Assembly (NCBI GenBank): GCA_012295275.1
Contig: CM022668.1
Location: 62,001 to 126,000, forward strand
Length of the DNA: 64,000 bases
Origin: Chrysomallon squamiferum
Taxonomy: Eukaryota > Mollusca > Gastropoda > Neomphalida > Peltospiridae
Direction of reading: 5' to 3'
Under the pieces are notes generated by a model. It saw only the letters and a list, made by a program, of their open reading frames with translations. It made no database searches and had not been told where the DNA came from. The translations under genes were made by a program, and so were the position numbers. This document shows positions 26,747 to 41,271 of this stretch, piece by piece; the first letter of the stretch is position 1, and each line of letters opens with the position of its first letter.

Positions 26747-27002
26747 TATGCATACATACATACATACATACATACATACATACACAGACATAATATACAT
26801 ATACACATATATATACATACATACATACACATATATATATATGTATGTATGTATATATATGTGTATATGTATATTATGTCTGTGTATGTATGTATGTATG
26901 TATGTATGTATGTATGTATATATATGTGTATATGTATATTATGTCTGTGTATGTATGTATGTATGTATGTATGTATGTATGTATGCATGCATGCATGCAT
27001 GT
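26747..27002. repeat. (CATA)n and (ATGT)n inverted microsatellites
   Basis: CATACATA repeats (26750-26830) are followed by their complement ATGTATGT (26840-27000), so transcribed RNA could fold into a long hairpin. A direct duplication of the TATGTGTATATGTATATTAT block lies inside. Confidence 0.85.
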
Positions 27003-27256
27003 ACGCCCATACATATCTTATGATTATGTATGTACATTTGTAGTATATATTTAGGTGTCTGCCTGTGATATATGCAAAAGGAAGTTAAAGCGATGTTTAT
27101 ATGTATCTGTGTGTGTACATTCTAATATCTATAAAGATGGCTATAAATCCGAAGTTCTTGTAATGTTGCAAGTGTGTCAGTGATAAATGTATGACGGATT
27201 TATCACCATTCTCTATAGAAAGATACATAGACTTGTGAAAAACGTTAACATGTTTT

Positions 27257-27262
27257 AATAAA
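27257..27262 (+). promoter_or_regulatory. Candidate poly(A) signal of gene A
   Basis: AATAAA about 820 bp after the gene A stop and before the Tigger element. Others could be used. Confidence 0.25.
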
Positions 27263-27309
27263 ACAATTTTTTATGAATATGAATGTTTTGATTATCTATT
27301 TCAAATTGG

Positions 27310-27311
<2 letters not shown>

Positions 27312-27403
<92 letters not shown>
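27312..27403. repeat. (TC)n microsatellite
   Basis: Perfect TC run of about 92 bp followed by a short ATGT run. Confidence 0.95.
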
Positions 27404-27407
<4 letters not shown>

Positions 27408-27556
27408 TATGTATGTATGTATGTATGTATGTATATATAAAGAATAAATGAAACAAAAAATTCAACATTTTTTATAATGAAACATTATGTCAGCATTTCA
27501 TTACTTCATAACAGGTGTCCTGACCTCAACGCGTAAATAGCAGAATGACAGTAATA

Positions 27557-28150
27557 CAGTGGTACCTTGACTTACGAGTTTAATTCGTTATGTGTCCGAG
27601 CTCGTAACTCAATTTGCTCTTATGTCAAATCAGTTTTCCCAACTTAAATTAATTGAAATACCATTAATCCGTTACAGCCCACCAAAACCATCCTTTTTTT
27701 TGTAAATAAGAAAAATGTATATAAAAATGAAGATACAGCCTTTATCGACTCCTTCTGTTTCAGTATGGTACATATCGTAGAAGTACTATGCTTTTCCTGC
27801 CTAGCGAAGTCGACTACATGCGCACCTATCTTATATTTTTCTATGATTTCATGCTTTAATTCAATGGACATCATCCGTTTCTTTTTCTCAGCAGTGGCCT
27901 TTGCACCGACTTTCTTACGATCCATGGTCAGAAAACAAAGAATTTTGGCAAAATACTGCACAAAACGAGAAGAGAAATGCTTCCGCGGCGAGGTAACCAC
28001 GTGAATAACGAGTGAAACGCGGGATGCGTATCTGAAGCTGGCTCGTAAATTGGATTCTGGCTCGGAACTCAAAGCAGAAAATCGACCATGCGACTGCATG
28101 TAACGCGGAAAAGTCGAGAGTTGGGGCACTCATGAGTCAAGGTACCATCA
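27557..28150 (-). mobile_element. Tigger/pogo-like DNA transposon, copy 2
   Basis: The left end CAGTGGTACCTTGACTTACG has an inverted counterpart at the right end (CATGAGTCAAGGTACCA). TA precedes the left end at 27555-27556. The minus strand encodes the start of a transposase near 27745-27925. The last few bases of the right end have diverged, so the end is approximate. Confidence 0.78.
27730..27925 (-). pseudogene. Tigger/pogo transposase N-terminal fragment (CENP-B-type HTH)
   Basis: From the Met at 27923 the minus frame reads MDRKKVGAKATAEKKKRMMS, then IELKHEIIEKYKIGAHVVDF and ARQEKHSTSTICTILKQKES. This matches the first helix-turn-helix of Tigger/pogo/CENP-B proteins (LxxKxEIIxKxExG, xALAxxxxxxxSTVxTIxK). 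The second HTH and the DDE domain are missing because the element is internally deleted. Confidence 0.75.
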
Positions 28151-28300
28151 TTTTCTTCTTATTAGATAAAACTAGAACAAACTGGTTCGTTGCGAAAACG
28201 ATGCCGTCACATTTAGAGATAATGGCGGCGCGTGACTATTTCTAAGCAGTACTTCTGTTGTTACACCAGGTTATTCAGATTGAATGGCTAAAAGCAAACA

Positions 28301-28336
<36 letters not shown>

Positions 28337-29996
28337 ATATATATATAAATAAGTTTAAAAGTAGCAGAATTAAACTATTTCTTCGCAACTCAACTGCTTG
28401 ATAGCTTAAAACTAGACAGATATAGAAAAATCCTAATGGAGTTTATGTTACAAAAACAAAAACTACCAAAAGGAAACACAATAGCACAGTTACTTATAAT
28501 GAATTATAATAGTGGATTAAAGCTGACAAAGATATGAAAAGGAAGGTTTTTTGTTTTTGTTTGATTGGTTCTTTGTTTCGGTTGTTTTTGTTTTTGTTGT
28601 TTTGGGGGGGATTTGTTGTGGGGATTCTAGATGGAGAATTTAATATATATCCTATGACATCAAGGCTGATTTAATTAGTAAGAGAAAGAAATGAAAATGT
28701 ATTCTATGACATCACAGCTGTTTAACTAATACAGGGAGAATTATAAATGGATTCTTCTTATAATTTAAACTAATGATTCTTCATAGACTGGTTAAATTAA
28801 TCACACAATTCTGTCTGGTTCAACTTGTCTTCTTACTGAGATACGTTGTTAATCTGCTCGTGTATATTAACCATACTGCTTTACTGTTCATATCATGTTG
28901 TTAACAAAAACAAATAAACAATATTTGGGAAATTCGTTAACTGAAACCTGTTTTTGACAGAAACAGAAACTCATGTCTACGACTGTTCAGTCACGGAATT
29001 TGTATGTTTACTGTTGGTATGGGTGTGGGTGTGTAGGTGTCTACAAATAAAAAGAAACAAAAGGGTGAATCATTAATAATTAATTTAATACTGAATATAC
29101 AATACCGAATCATATAAATGTATTTATAACAGAATGGACGTTGAATCTGAATAATAATAAAAAAAAAATATATATATACTGAAAAAGCACTGAAATCTAA
29201 CTGCTAAAAATGCAGTACAAAAGAGTTTTACATCATCTACAGACACCGACATGTTTTGACGTATGTCCATCGGACCATTTAATCTTCCAGAAAACCGGCT
29301 TTAGACATGTATTAATTAGTTTGTGATGTATACTATAAATACGTGTATACATTTATCTTATTAAGCTTCTGAACAGAAAACCGCAACACATTTTGTGTCA
29401 AGCTAGCTTGATAAATGATCGGGTACCTGTATGTAACAATGCCCCTGGTTTGGCCACCTCAAATACATGTCAAACAGAGGTTAGATACATGTGTTTTCAG
29501 TCGAATCCGAGTCGACATGCACGTCTGATTAAAATCAAACATTTTTGAAGATTAATCTTCAAACGTGTTTGTACTTATTTCTACTTTTAATAAGGTTGCT
29601 GCAATTCAGTGTAAAGCTATTTTCTTTTTGGGGGTGGGGGTGGGTGAGGGGTTTGGTGGCATTCTATTTTTCTTAATAATGAAGAAAAGTAATTTTAAAA
29701 GGTCTGAATTTCAGTCGGTCTCCGTCAATACAAACATACATGATTTTAATCTGATTTTTAAACTATGTACCGAAAATTAAAAATATAAATAAATAATATA
29801 CATAAAATAAAATTTAAAATTAATAATAATAATAATAATAATAATTGAAAAACGAAAAAATAAAATTAGAAAAAATAAAACGAAGGTAGTATTTCAATGA
29901 CTCTTGTGGGTATGTATTAAATGGATCACAGAAATAATTAGTTACTTCTTATTAAATAAAGTTTTAGTACTGCAACAAGAATAGCGAAATGGAATG
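28151..29996. other. Space between the 3' ends of genes A and B
   Basis: A/T-rich, with poly-T (28302-28331), a GGGGGTGGGGGTGGG patch near 29632 and AAT repeats at 29820-29845. No exon recognised. The part nearest 29996 is probably 3' UTR of gene B. Confidence 0.4.
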
Positions 29997-31602
29997 CTAT
30001 AATACTGTCATGTCCCTAGCTGTTCCTGGTTCTTCGTGTACTTGGGCTTGCACTTCGATTTCTCTCGTCGTACAGACTGGACAACCAACTTCAGGTAGTT
30101 TCGGATCCTCGTTCGGCTGAGACTCGGGACTCGACTCAGAATATATGGTTGCCATTTCGTTCTGTTCCATATACCTCTGTCCACGCCTGCCCATACAGAA
30201 GAAGCAGAGGTCATCTGAAGCAGTAGGGTGCCAGTGTCTTTCCTGATGTCTCTGTGCTCTCTTTAACGAAACTGCTCTTTCTAAAGCGTCCGGCAAGAGA
30301 GAATGCATGGATGGATTTTCTAATATTCGTTGTCGACATGTGCACTCGGGTTCTCTTCTGACGGCTAAATTTCGATCTGCGCTTCTTAAACTGACCCTGT
30401 CGCCATGCAGGTAGCAAGTGTCTGATAGCACCGGCATGATGATTGTATCCTGTACGACTCCATGAACACTGCATACGCTTTCTGAAGGTACGGCTATGAC
30501 GTTTCTCTCTATTCTTCTGTATGTAGGTTTTTCTCTGTTAGTATTACAGCTACATTTAGACATTACGGGAACGATGCTTCTGTCCTCCCTTCTGTCTAAG
30601 TATCTTGTAGGAGAAAGATCACACGTGCACACTGGCGGTGTAGCAGAACTAATCGGAATATTCCTTTTCTGATATCTGTTTTTGCCGCAACTGCACTCAA
30701 CAGGTATCATTCTCAAACTGCTCGAGCCGATTACGTCAAAAGAATGTTGAGATGGGCGGGCTACTAAAGTATGCCCAGACGGTGTTCGGAGTCCACACAC
30801 AGCTCCGGTCAGTTCATGAACACTACATACACGTTCAGGCGAGGTTCCTGTCTCCAAGGCCTGATCAGACGGTGTACGGCTACCTGAAACGGACGTCTGC
30901 GCCTTTTTACGCCTACGTGTTGTTAATGGACTTAACGCGCCCTTTGCATTACTTTTTGGAACTGAATGTCCCAATGACAAGTCATCCGCGGACAACACTG
31001 ACGACGATGTCGCCTGATCACGAGGATATGTTGCAAACTTTTGCGGCAAAGCATCATGCGCGTTCTTTTTAGGAATGTCTGTCGTGCTGGGTTCTACAAC
31101 ACCAGACTCAGCAGATACAATCTCGGACTCGTCTGCATCCGTGACGGAATATGATCCGGCAGAGAGAGCGATTACATCTTCAGACGTCGACAATCCATAC
31201 ATTCTTTTTATTCTGCCTTCACCTTCCATCTCCTTCTGCTCATCCTGCATCTCCTCCTCCTCCTCCTCCTCTTCTTCTTCTTCTTCTTCTTCTTCTTCTT
31301 CTTCAGTTCCTTCTCCAGAACTTTCAGGACTTTCGTCACGCTTTTTCTTTGAAATCTCTTGAAATTTCTGTAAAAACACATGCAGCTTACTGAAACGTAT
31401 ATTTCGGAAGCGTAACATGCTTGGTTGAAATTTATTTAAAGTTAAACCGCTCAGACGAGACCTGACTGTTTTCAGAGAAACCCTGCTGAAACGATTTGTC
31501 ACTGGCAGGAACAGCACAGAGGAGCGCCTAGCCAACGTTTTGAAACCAAGTAGATCTATCAGTGACGGCTTTCCAAAGTCACTCTGCAGTTTCTGCATCA
31601 AC
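29997..31602 (-). CDS. Gene B exon 16: long cytoplasmic tail
   Basis: 1606 nt with no intron, 535 residues. It starts [20 protein letters not shown], then an Arg/Lys-rich stretch (about 640-700), then 18 Glu encoded at 31251-31304. Then come Ser/Asp/Glu-rich sequence and a C-terminal half with repeated Cys motifs: [74 protein letters not shown] and CPVCTTRE. It ends ARDMTVL. In a cytosolic tail such CxC and CxxC pairs suggest metal binding or S-acylation rather than disulfides. No known domain recognised. Confidence 0.8.
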
Positions 31603-32033
31603 CTGAACACAGAAACACATTGTTGTATATGAACATGACTAATGCTCTTGTTAACAATATTGCTACAACAGTTGTTGTCGTAGAATATATTACTCATATT
31701 GTTGTTGAAATAAATAAATATTATCATTATGTTTAAGACTGCAGTTACTGCTGTCATTATTACCTAATTGACATTATAGGTATGTTCTGAGACTGAATGT
31801 TATGTGGCATCTCTGTGTGTGAATATTAATCATTCAGAATCTACAGTGTTATTTTTGATGCATCATTCATTCCCAAATAGTAAAGAGATGTAATATTTTG
31901 TCTTGTAAACAAAACTGATTTATTCTTTGTCGTACGTTTGTACTTACCAGAAAATAACCAAAACTGAATTAACTATAAATAAGACTGTTAAACCAAGAAC
32001 AATAACCAAAGCCTTAGTGGATTTTTCTTCTGA

Positions 32034-32097
<64 letters not shown>

Positions 32098-33108
32098 GTT
32101 ACAACAACAACAGCAAAACAACAACAACAACGTATAAAACACGTTAAATTAAATTTTTTATAAAAGGCAAACACAAATCAACAAGCAAACAAACAAACAA
32201 ACAAACAAAATAAATAAAGAAAGAAATAAATACCGTATATACTTGTGTACAAGGCGACCTTATGTATAAGTCGATGTGTATTTTAAGACCAAAAATTGCG
32301 TCATTTTAGGTATTACTTGTGTATAAGTCGACTGTCGATTCCAGGCACCGTCACTATTTTTAGACCAGTGTGACAGTGCCATGAAGGCCTACATTGTACG
32401 CCTACTGTAACATAACTTGCACGAGCTGTAACTTGCACGTGCAATTCAAAGTAAGATAATTTCGGAACCTCAGCAATATTTTTTTCTGTCGAAACTCTGC
32501 TACAAGACACGCCCCCGATCCTATTCCTAGCGCGCTAATTGGCCGAGGCTTCGCGCACTTGGCAACCGACTAGAATAACAAATATGGCGAGAAGTTGAAC
32601 TGATTTTTGTTGCAGAACGTTTATAGAAATTTAGTTTGTTTTCGATTTGTCGGTAGTGGATATTAATGACGATTGCAATATTATTTCACCAAATTCTTTA
32701 CAATTACACAAGTGAGTTTTGTTTATGAAATTAGGACCGATATTTAGTGCAATTTGGCAGAGAAGTCTGCATTCCTAGATCATTGCAAGACGCCGTAAGG
32801 CATAACACCGTACTGACGGTTTTCTCGCTTTAAAATGTATTTGTATGTCATTAAACGGAAGAATATCATGTTTTACATTCATATTTGGTTTTGTTATTTA
32901 ATTTTTCCAAATTTTTTAAACTATAAAATTATATTTTTGAAAAGCTGAAAGACCGCGATTATTTTAGATGCATCCCGTAGCAAAAAATAGTCAAAATGGC
33001 GACTCTTCAGCAACAGCTACAAAAGCATTACCTATGTATAAGTCGACCCCCAAAATATTACCTTAATATAGTCTCCCGAAAATTCGACTTATACACAAGT
33101 ATATACGG

Positions 33109-33143
<35 letters not shown>

Positions 33144-36100
33144 ATACTATCTTCACAGAATGTTCCTGTATAGCCTTCTTGACACTGACAGAAAAATGTT
33201 TCGATAGTGTTCACACATTTACCAGAATATTCACACTTGTTTGGTACACAATGATCAATAACTGTAAAAGAAATCAGAGTGAATCAATGAACAAATGTTC
33301 AATGAATGAATGAATGAAAAAGAGATCATAAGGACAAACAAGGAATGAAAATTAAATGAATGAAAGACACAACCAGAAGTTAATAAAAATCAAAATTAAT
33401 AATAATAACAACAACAAAAGATGTACAACACACACACACACACACATACACACACACAAACACACACACACACATACACACAAACACACCACTGTGTTAG
33501 AATCACAACAGTTGAAACTGCAAAAATAAATAAAATGATTAAGATGATGACAGTAATAAGAAATGAGAAGCATTATATATATATATATATGATCATACTG
33601 TTAGCACTAAGACTTAAATAAAAAGAAAGATAAATAAATATAATAATATCTCAGAAGCATAATAAATATACATATATATATGCTATTTTTTAGGAGATCC
33701 ATGTATTAAAAGTAAAGAAATAGATAAATACTTTAAGTATATTCAGTGTACATGTACTATTTGTTGTTCAGTGTATCTGCTGCTAAAACATTACTTACTC
33801 TCCTCACAGTGAGTTCCATAGTTTTCCTCCAAACATTGACATTTTTCAACATCCTGACGACATGAATCTGAATTCAGACATGAATTGTCATCAACCACTG
33901 AAAAGATAAATTTATCAAAATTACTATTATTCAGTGGTTATTATTCTTTTCATTATATTTTTACTTAACTTCCCCTTTACAAATAATTATGAAGACTGGC
34001 ATCCCCCAGTGGCATATCTAAGGTATGGCAAGAATGGCATGTGCCCTGGGTGTCTCTGGGCACTTTCTATTAAACTCTACTAGTCTTCTTGAGCTGATTT
34101 TATGGTAAAGATGTCTGTGAGATATTTGTCACAGGTCTTATTTTCTCTGCAAAATTTATACTCTAAATGAAGTATCGTGAATTGTTTAGTGTAGTTGTAA
34201 GACTTTATTCATATATTGCATTTACAGACCTTTCTCTATTTTACAGTACTCAAAGATTGTGCTAATGCTCTCTGCTACAAAATGTTCATTTAGAATTTTG
34301 CTGATATTTTATTTGATGAAATGATGTGATAATTTGAATTATAATTTAAATATAATTTTACTATAAATCAATGGCATACAAATGAACTTAAGTTTAAATT
34401 TTAATTTTATGTTTTCTAATTGTTGAAATGAAAATATCTGATATCATCACACTACTGACATTAAGTTCAGTTTATTTACAATTGCTTGTTATATAATTAA
34501 TCATTTTTAAATTAATAAATGTATACATATATTCTTAGCAAAGTGTTTTAATATAATAATTATTAGGTGTCGTATTTCATATATAATGATGATTATGATA
34601 GCAACTGGCTGTGATCACTTCTTGGGGTTTTCTCATTCATTAAGATCAAGATATGTTCTATATACAGCAAGAGTAAAGCCCATACCATGGTCTTAGTAAA
34701 TATGTTCTGTATACTAAGTGCATGTCTGATATATTGTAACACTTGATTTCTAGCAAAAGTACATATCATATACAAATCACTAAGTAACAAAATATAAATG
34801 ATTGAATTTTATAATTAGAGAACAAGATCACAAATATCATGCATTTTTTAATGAAGGTTTTTTAATTTAATATAAATGTTATTATACAAATAAAATAAAA
34901 GGCTTACCAAGGCAGAATGATGACTCTTTTGATGTTTTCTCCAACTTGTAAATCTGTTGAGATTTACAGAAATGAACTTTGATCTTTATAGTTTCCAAAC
35001 ATTCATTCATTTTAAGTACCATACATGCATTTCGCTCTACACTCTGTCCAACAATACCTTTCTCTGGCAAATCTGTGTGTAGATAAATATTATAATAAGA
35101 TTTCATGTAAACATGATGAAATAATTGTAAATCATGACTCATTATTGAATTGGGGATTACATTTTTAAAAAAGATTTTTAGTAATATGTTTAATTAATCT
35201 GTTTTTTTTATGTATATAAATACTATTCACTATTTTCAAAATGACCACCTAAATTAATCAACATCTGTATACACTTTTTACATAAATAATATTCATGATT
35301 TGTTAAACTCTGCTATTTTAACACTTTACTGACAGCAATGAAAATTCCAATCAGATGTGAACCTGGTAGCCAGTTCACATGGGCCTATTTTTTAGGTTGC
35401 CTTTTCCCTTCAGTACAGGCAAAGTGAAACATTTAGTAATGATTATTATTGATGTTCTAGTTATTTTATTTCATTATGTTACCTGTAAGCTTACATCATA
35501 TACACTACATTTACATGTACATACATATATATAAATCATAAGTATTTAGCACTGACAATAAAAAATATTAAATCAGCAGTGGGGCCTGTATTTAAGGCTT
35601 GGGCCTATTATCAACTTTGTACAGGCCTGCACCCTGTAACCCACCCATAGTATTTCCATCCTCATTATTGATTAATCTTTTCAAATAAATAAATATGAAC
35701 TTGAAAAATGTTTTACATAAATAAAACTCAAGACAAGGCAATACCAAGTCAATTGAAACTTCAAACAAACTATATTCATGTCAGTCTGCTATATAAAATA
35801 AAAAAACTTTCAAATTCAACAGGTTAATTCACAGTAGAAGGGAGAGGAAAATAAAATGAATTCATAAAATGTAAATTGCCACATTTGTAGCCTATGTATT
35901 AAAATCCACAATCTACCATGTTAATATAATGAAAGTCTATGTATCTATCTATACATATACAGATATTTAATAATTGATACATCTTAACTTTTGGACTTTC
36001 CATCCTGATTGTCAGTACCAACATAAACTCAACAAATACTGTCATAGCAATACAAAAGAGTATTATTATTATTATTATGGAAAAGGCCACATATTTCAAT

Positions 36101-36359
36101 GGGGGTTTTTAAATTTTATAGGTAAACAAGTCCAAAGAATAAATTAATTTTGTCAACCTTTAATCCAGATAGGATAGGATGAGCCACACTGTAATGATTC
36201 TGCTGGTCTGCTAGCCAATCTGTATCCATAGGAACCAAAGTACATGTCAGTTTCAGGTAAAACATCATCACTCAGAGAAACCTCATTATCTTGCAGTACA
36301 TTGTCTACCTGTCGCTTGCACACATTTGTGAATGGCAGAAACTTCTCACATGGGTCTAG

Positions 36360-36399
<40 letters not shown>

Positions 36400-36875
36400 C
36401 AATACCAATAATAATAATAGTAATAATGATTATGCCAATAATAATAATACTAATAATAAGAAGAAGAAAAAGAAAAAGAATAATCATAATAATAATAGTA
36501 ATGATAATATTAAATAATAATAACAGAAGTAATAATAACAACAATAGTAATAATAATAATAATAATAATTATTGTTAATGTTGTTATTATTATTATTGGT
36601 AAAGAGGTAGAGGAAGAGGAGGTGACTATGATGATGATAATAGCAGTAGTAATAATGATGAAGACAAAATATTTTACTATTATAAATTCTATTTTATGGA
36701 TTTTGTTATATGCATGTGCGAGTTTCTATGTAATTTAAGTAATGCATGCGATAGCAGATTCAGTAGCAGTGCTTACAAGATTAAAAGATGATCCTACTTT
36801 GTACTGGTAATTAAGCAACGTGGTACCTATTATTTATTCTTCAGATTCTATTAAATACTTCCACCCTTCAGTTAC

Positions 36876-36944
<69 letters not shown>

Positions 36945-37346
36945 TCTATTATTCATATGTATTTTTGTGTATATATTGATGTGTAAATGTGAGTGTACTG
37001 TGTGTTTGTATGCATGTTTTGTCAGTCTCTGTATATCTAGTGTCATCTCAGTGTGTTTATTCAGAGTAACTGTTCACTCACCAAACTGACAGTTTTTTCC
37101 AGAAAAGCCTCCATGGCACTTACAGGTATAGGTTTCCCAGCCATTGACACATGTTCCAGAGTTTAAACATGGCTTAGAAGAACAGAAATCAAACACTGAA
37201 ACATTATTTAACATTTTACCATCAGCTACACATTCCCAGTTAAAACATGACTCTCTGTTCAGTGGTTTTCCTTTTTGTGAAACAGAGGTTGAAATATTTA
37301 AAGACCTTATTTTACGTCTTTATTTTAATTCATTCTGTGTGTGTGT

Positions 37347-37379
<33 letters not shown>

Positions 37380-40312
37380 AAGACATGAAAATATGAAATT
37401 AAGAAAGACACAAATGAAGAAGGAATGTTTAATATCAAATAATTCACACATTTTGTGTTAATTGTAACATTGATAATTAGAAAGGAAGCTTGCTGCTATG
37501 ATATTCTTTTAGCAGGAATATACATTTTTGATTAACCTTCAAATAGGCTGGAAAATATATATTTTCTAAATGGGTTATGGAGCAGAAGCTGTTTTGGTAA
37601 ATAATCAAATAAAGACATGAAGGAGAACTGACACTCAGCCACTCTCTGTTTATGAGCTAAAGTATGTCCAATCTATACACACAGCAAAGAGAGCTATACT
37701 TACTTGATTTACACTTTGTTCTTCCATTTACTGTCATGCAACTACAGTTATTATAAGTTTCATTGGTTACAGCTACAATTTAATATGTTTAAAATTAATA
37801 TATTAACACACACTCACATTATATATCATAATATATAGGCTTATGTTTATTCAAAACTAAATTTCATAATGTAATATATCTAACATGTTATATATAATAA
37901 TATTTCATAAACATATCGCAATGTCTAATTATTGAAAAATAAACATAAATTAAACATAAAATAAAATGAACATATTTTTATGACACAACTAAGAGCAGAT
38001 CTATCTTTATTTATAGAGGGTTTCAGTTCACAAAATCTTTATTGTAATGTTATATTTTGAAGAATTTGAAAATGTATTTTTTTTTTAACACAATTAATAG
38101 TAAATGATGCTGACTGTGAATGTAATAAAATTTTATAATAAAAAAATATTTTAGTATAAATGAATCATGTATATGGTGTACAGAGACAGCAAACAAAAAA
38201 AACACATTTCAACTATTACAGTTCTTCAGGCTTTTCACAAATGTCATAAAACTGATATATGATATACTGATAATAATTCATAATTGGATTATAAAATAAT
38301 TGATTACAGGTGTCAAAAATAATTAAATATATCATTAAAATTTGTCGTTAATGACGTCAGCTAAGACCATCCAAATCATTAAGGGGCCTTGTAATAAAAA
38401 TAATAATAATAATAATAAACAATGACATACCAAGACAATATGCTGAATCAGATGCTGTCCTTTCTAATTTGTAAATCTGATAAGATTTACAGAAATGAAC
38501 TTTGACCTTATGAGTGTCATAACAGTTATTGTCATTAACAACCACACATGCCTTACGCATAACACTATGGCCAACCACACCAAGCAGCGGTAAATCTGTA
38601 AATAAACAAATACTTTTGTTTGGTATTTCAAGATATTATTTTATTAAACATACATGCATCTGTTTGTGTGTGTCTGTACAGATGACTGTATGTTCCAACC
38701 AGCACCCTTCAGCTGAACACAAAGACTGTTATATATAAGTATAGCTGTAAGCAAGGAGTAGTTGTTGTAGTATTTGCTTTAATGCTTGTAACAACAGTAG
38801 TAAAACTAGTACTGCTACCTATAACAGTACTGGTAATAACAGCAGTATGTTTGCAGTAATTGCAATAGTACCTGTAGTAGTTGTAGTAAAAGTAGTGTTA
38901 ATAGTAATAACTCCATAATTATTTCTAGTAGTTATGGCAATCATAATAACTACTTGTTGAAGTAGTAGTGGTACCAGTAATAATATAACTTGTAATAGTA
39001 GTAATAGTACAGATAAAGTAGTAATTATAATAGTAAAAATAGTCTAGGTCAGTAGTAGTTCTACTAGTAATAACAGTACAGTACAGACATAATACTATTA
39101 GCAGTAATAATAGTAGCAGTAATAGTACATGTGAAGCAGTAATTCTGATAGTAGTAATAGTACAGGTGGAGCTGGAATTGTAATAATAGTTGTAATAGTA
39201 GATGTGTAGAGGTTCTGGTTGTAGTAATAGTACTTGTAATAGTAGTAGTAATAAAACATGTGGAATAGTACTTGTAATAGTAATAGTAGTAGTAGTAGTA
39301 GTATAGTAATAGTACAGGTAGAGTAGTACTGTTGTAGTAGTAATAGAAATAGTAATAGTAGTAATAGTAATAGTAGTAATGGTACTTGTAATAGTAGTAG
39401 TAATAGTTCAGATGGAGTGGTACTTGCAGTAATAGTAATATTATTTCAAGACTCAGTAGTAGAAACATTCACAGTGTTTACCTTTAATCCAGATTGGAAA
39501 CAAAGAACCACACTGAAGTAATTTTGGTGGTTTGTTTGCCAATCTGTAACCCAGGGAACCAAAGTAGACATCTTCCTGTAAAAATCTATCATCTAGTGAA
39601 CTCTCATCCTCTCCCAGTTCACTTGTAACAAGTCGCCTGCACACGTTTGGTAATGGGATAAATTTGTCACAAGGGTCTGGATCATAATGAAGATAATTAC
39701 AAAGAGGATGAGGATTATTATGATAATGATGGTTATGTTTTAAAATGATGTATATATGTGTATGGATGTATTGCTACTTATTGTGTGCAAGTGGGTGTAT
39801 TTTTGCCCATGTGTTTTTGTGTTTCTACTTATGTGTTTGTGCATGTGCATGCGTTTGCATGTGTGTGTAAACAACTGACCAGTTTCACAGTTTTTCCCAG
39901 TAAATCCATGAGGACATCTACAGGAGTAAGAGTCCCAGCCACTAATACATGTCCCAGAGTTTAAACATGGACTGCTAATACAGAAGTCATATACTGAAAC
40001 ATTATTAAATAACATTAATGTTTTTAAATTTTGTTTGTCAGCTGAACTGAATTAAATCTTTGTTAATATTTTAAACTGAAATTGATTTGGTTAAATAAAA
40101 AACTGTAAATTATTAATTAAATAATATTTTAAATTGATATTTATTTTGCAAAGTAAAACATTTTAAACTACTAAGCAGTTAATATTTTAAATAACATTTA
40201 TTTTGTTAAACTGTTAACTAAATAACATTTTAAATTGATACATGCTGTGTCTTTTTTGCCACAGGAAAAATTAAATTAAAATTTAATGATAATCCATATC
40301 AAGTCTTATAAG

Positions 40313-40346
<34 letters not shown>

Positions 40347-41240
40347 GCTGTTGGTTTTTATGTTCTTGTTGTTTGTTTTGAGGTGTGGTTTTTTTTGTTG
40401 TTTTTTTGACTAATTAAAGTTTGAAAGAGAAACGCTCAAGTTTATGTGCAGTTTCTCATCTACATGATAAATAAAAATGAAATCATCCATTATGGGGTTC
40501 TGGATGGAAAAGAAATGAGCCAAATGCATGCAATGATGAGAACAGATTCTCTGAGGCATGCCCTAATCTGGCAACATTAACACTTTGTACTCCATGTTCC
40601 AACCTTCCAATACCAAAAAAAGAACTGCATGTGCTCCATATCCCAATTTATCAGTATATGTTTTCTACTCAAACAATGCTGCCAGTGACAATGTCAAAGA
40701 TTGCCATTATTACAGATATGTTTATCACACTGTTAGACCACATATGGCAGCTATTATAAAAATGGTTCAAATGCAAATGGTTAATCCTGATGTAACACTG
40801 TACATAAATGTTTAGACTCACTGTTTTGACAGTATGTAGTTTTGTTTTGTTTAGAACATTCACAGTTGTTTTTAACACCAGGACCCAGTGTGAAGTCTGA
40901 AAAAAAAGCATAAATATAATACAAAACGCTAACATACTTGCATAAAAACATGCATAAACATAAATTAACAAATATATATATATATATATATAAACTGTGT
41001 CTGTCTTTCTGTCTGTCTCTGTTGAGCATGTCTGTCTGTGTGTGTGTGTGTGTTTGCAAAAGGGAGATACATGAAAATACATTCACATATAATGATGATA
41101 CATATGGTTCATGATGATGATGGTGGTGATGATAAACATTATGATTATGATGATAATTATAAATAAATAAATAATGTTTTTGTATTCAGTGCCATCTAAC
41201 TATAAATTTATTTCTCCTTTCTTACACATACACATTACTA

Positions 41241-41271
<31 letters not shown>

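Noticed and set aside
27644-28129. 161-codon minus frame as a host gene
   Set aside because: It reads through both ends of a Tigger element; only the HTH part is meaningful.
30752-31393. Plus-strand open frames opposite the gene B tail
   Set aside because: Shadows of the minus-strand coding exon; the Ser-rich run is the complement of the poly-Glu codons.
34007-34100. CAGTGGCATATCTAAGG as the end of a hAT-like element
   Set aside because: No inverted partner or target duplication was found, so it may be an eroded or unrelated sequence.
35577-35650. CAGTGGGGCCTGTATTTAAGG as a transposon end
   Set aside because: Single end only, no duplication seen.
36332-36517. Asn/Lys-rich frame as a prion-like protein
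   Set aside because: It is the AAT triplet repeat beside the gene B exon 11 acceptor, on the non-coding strand.
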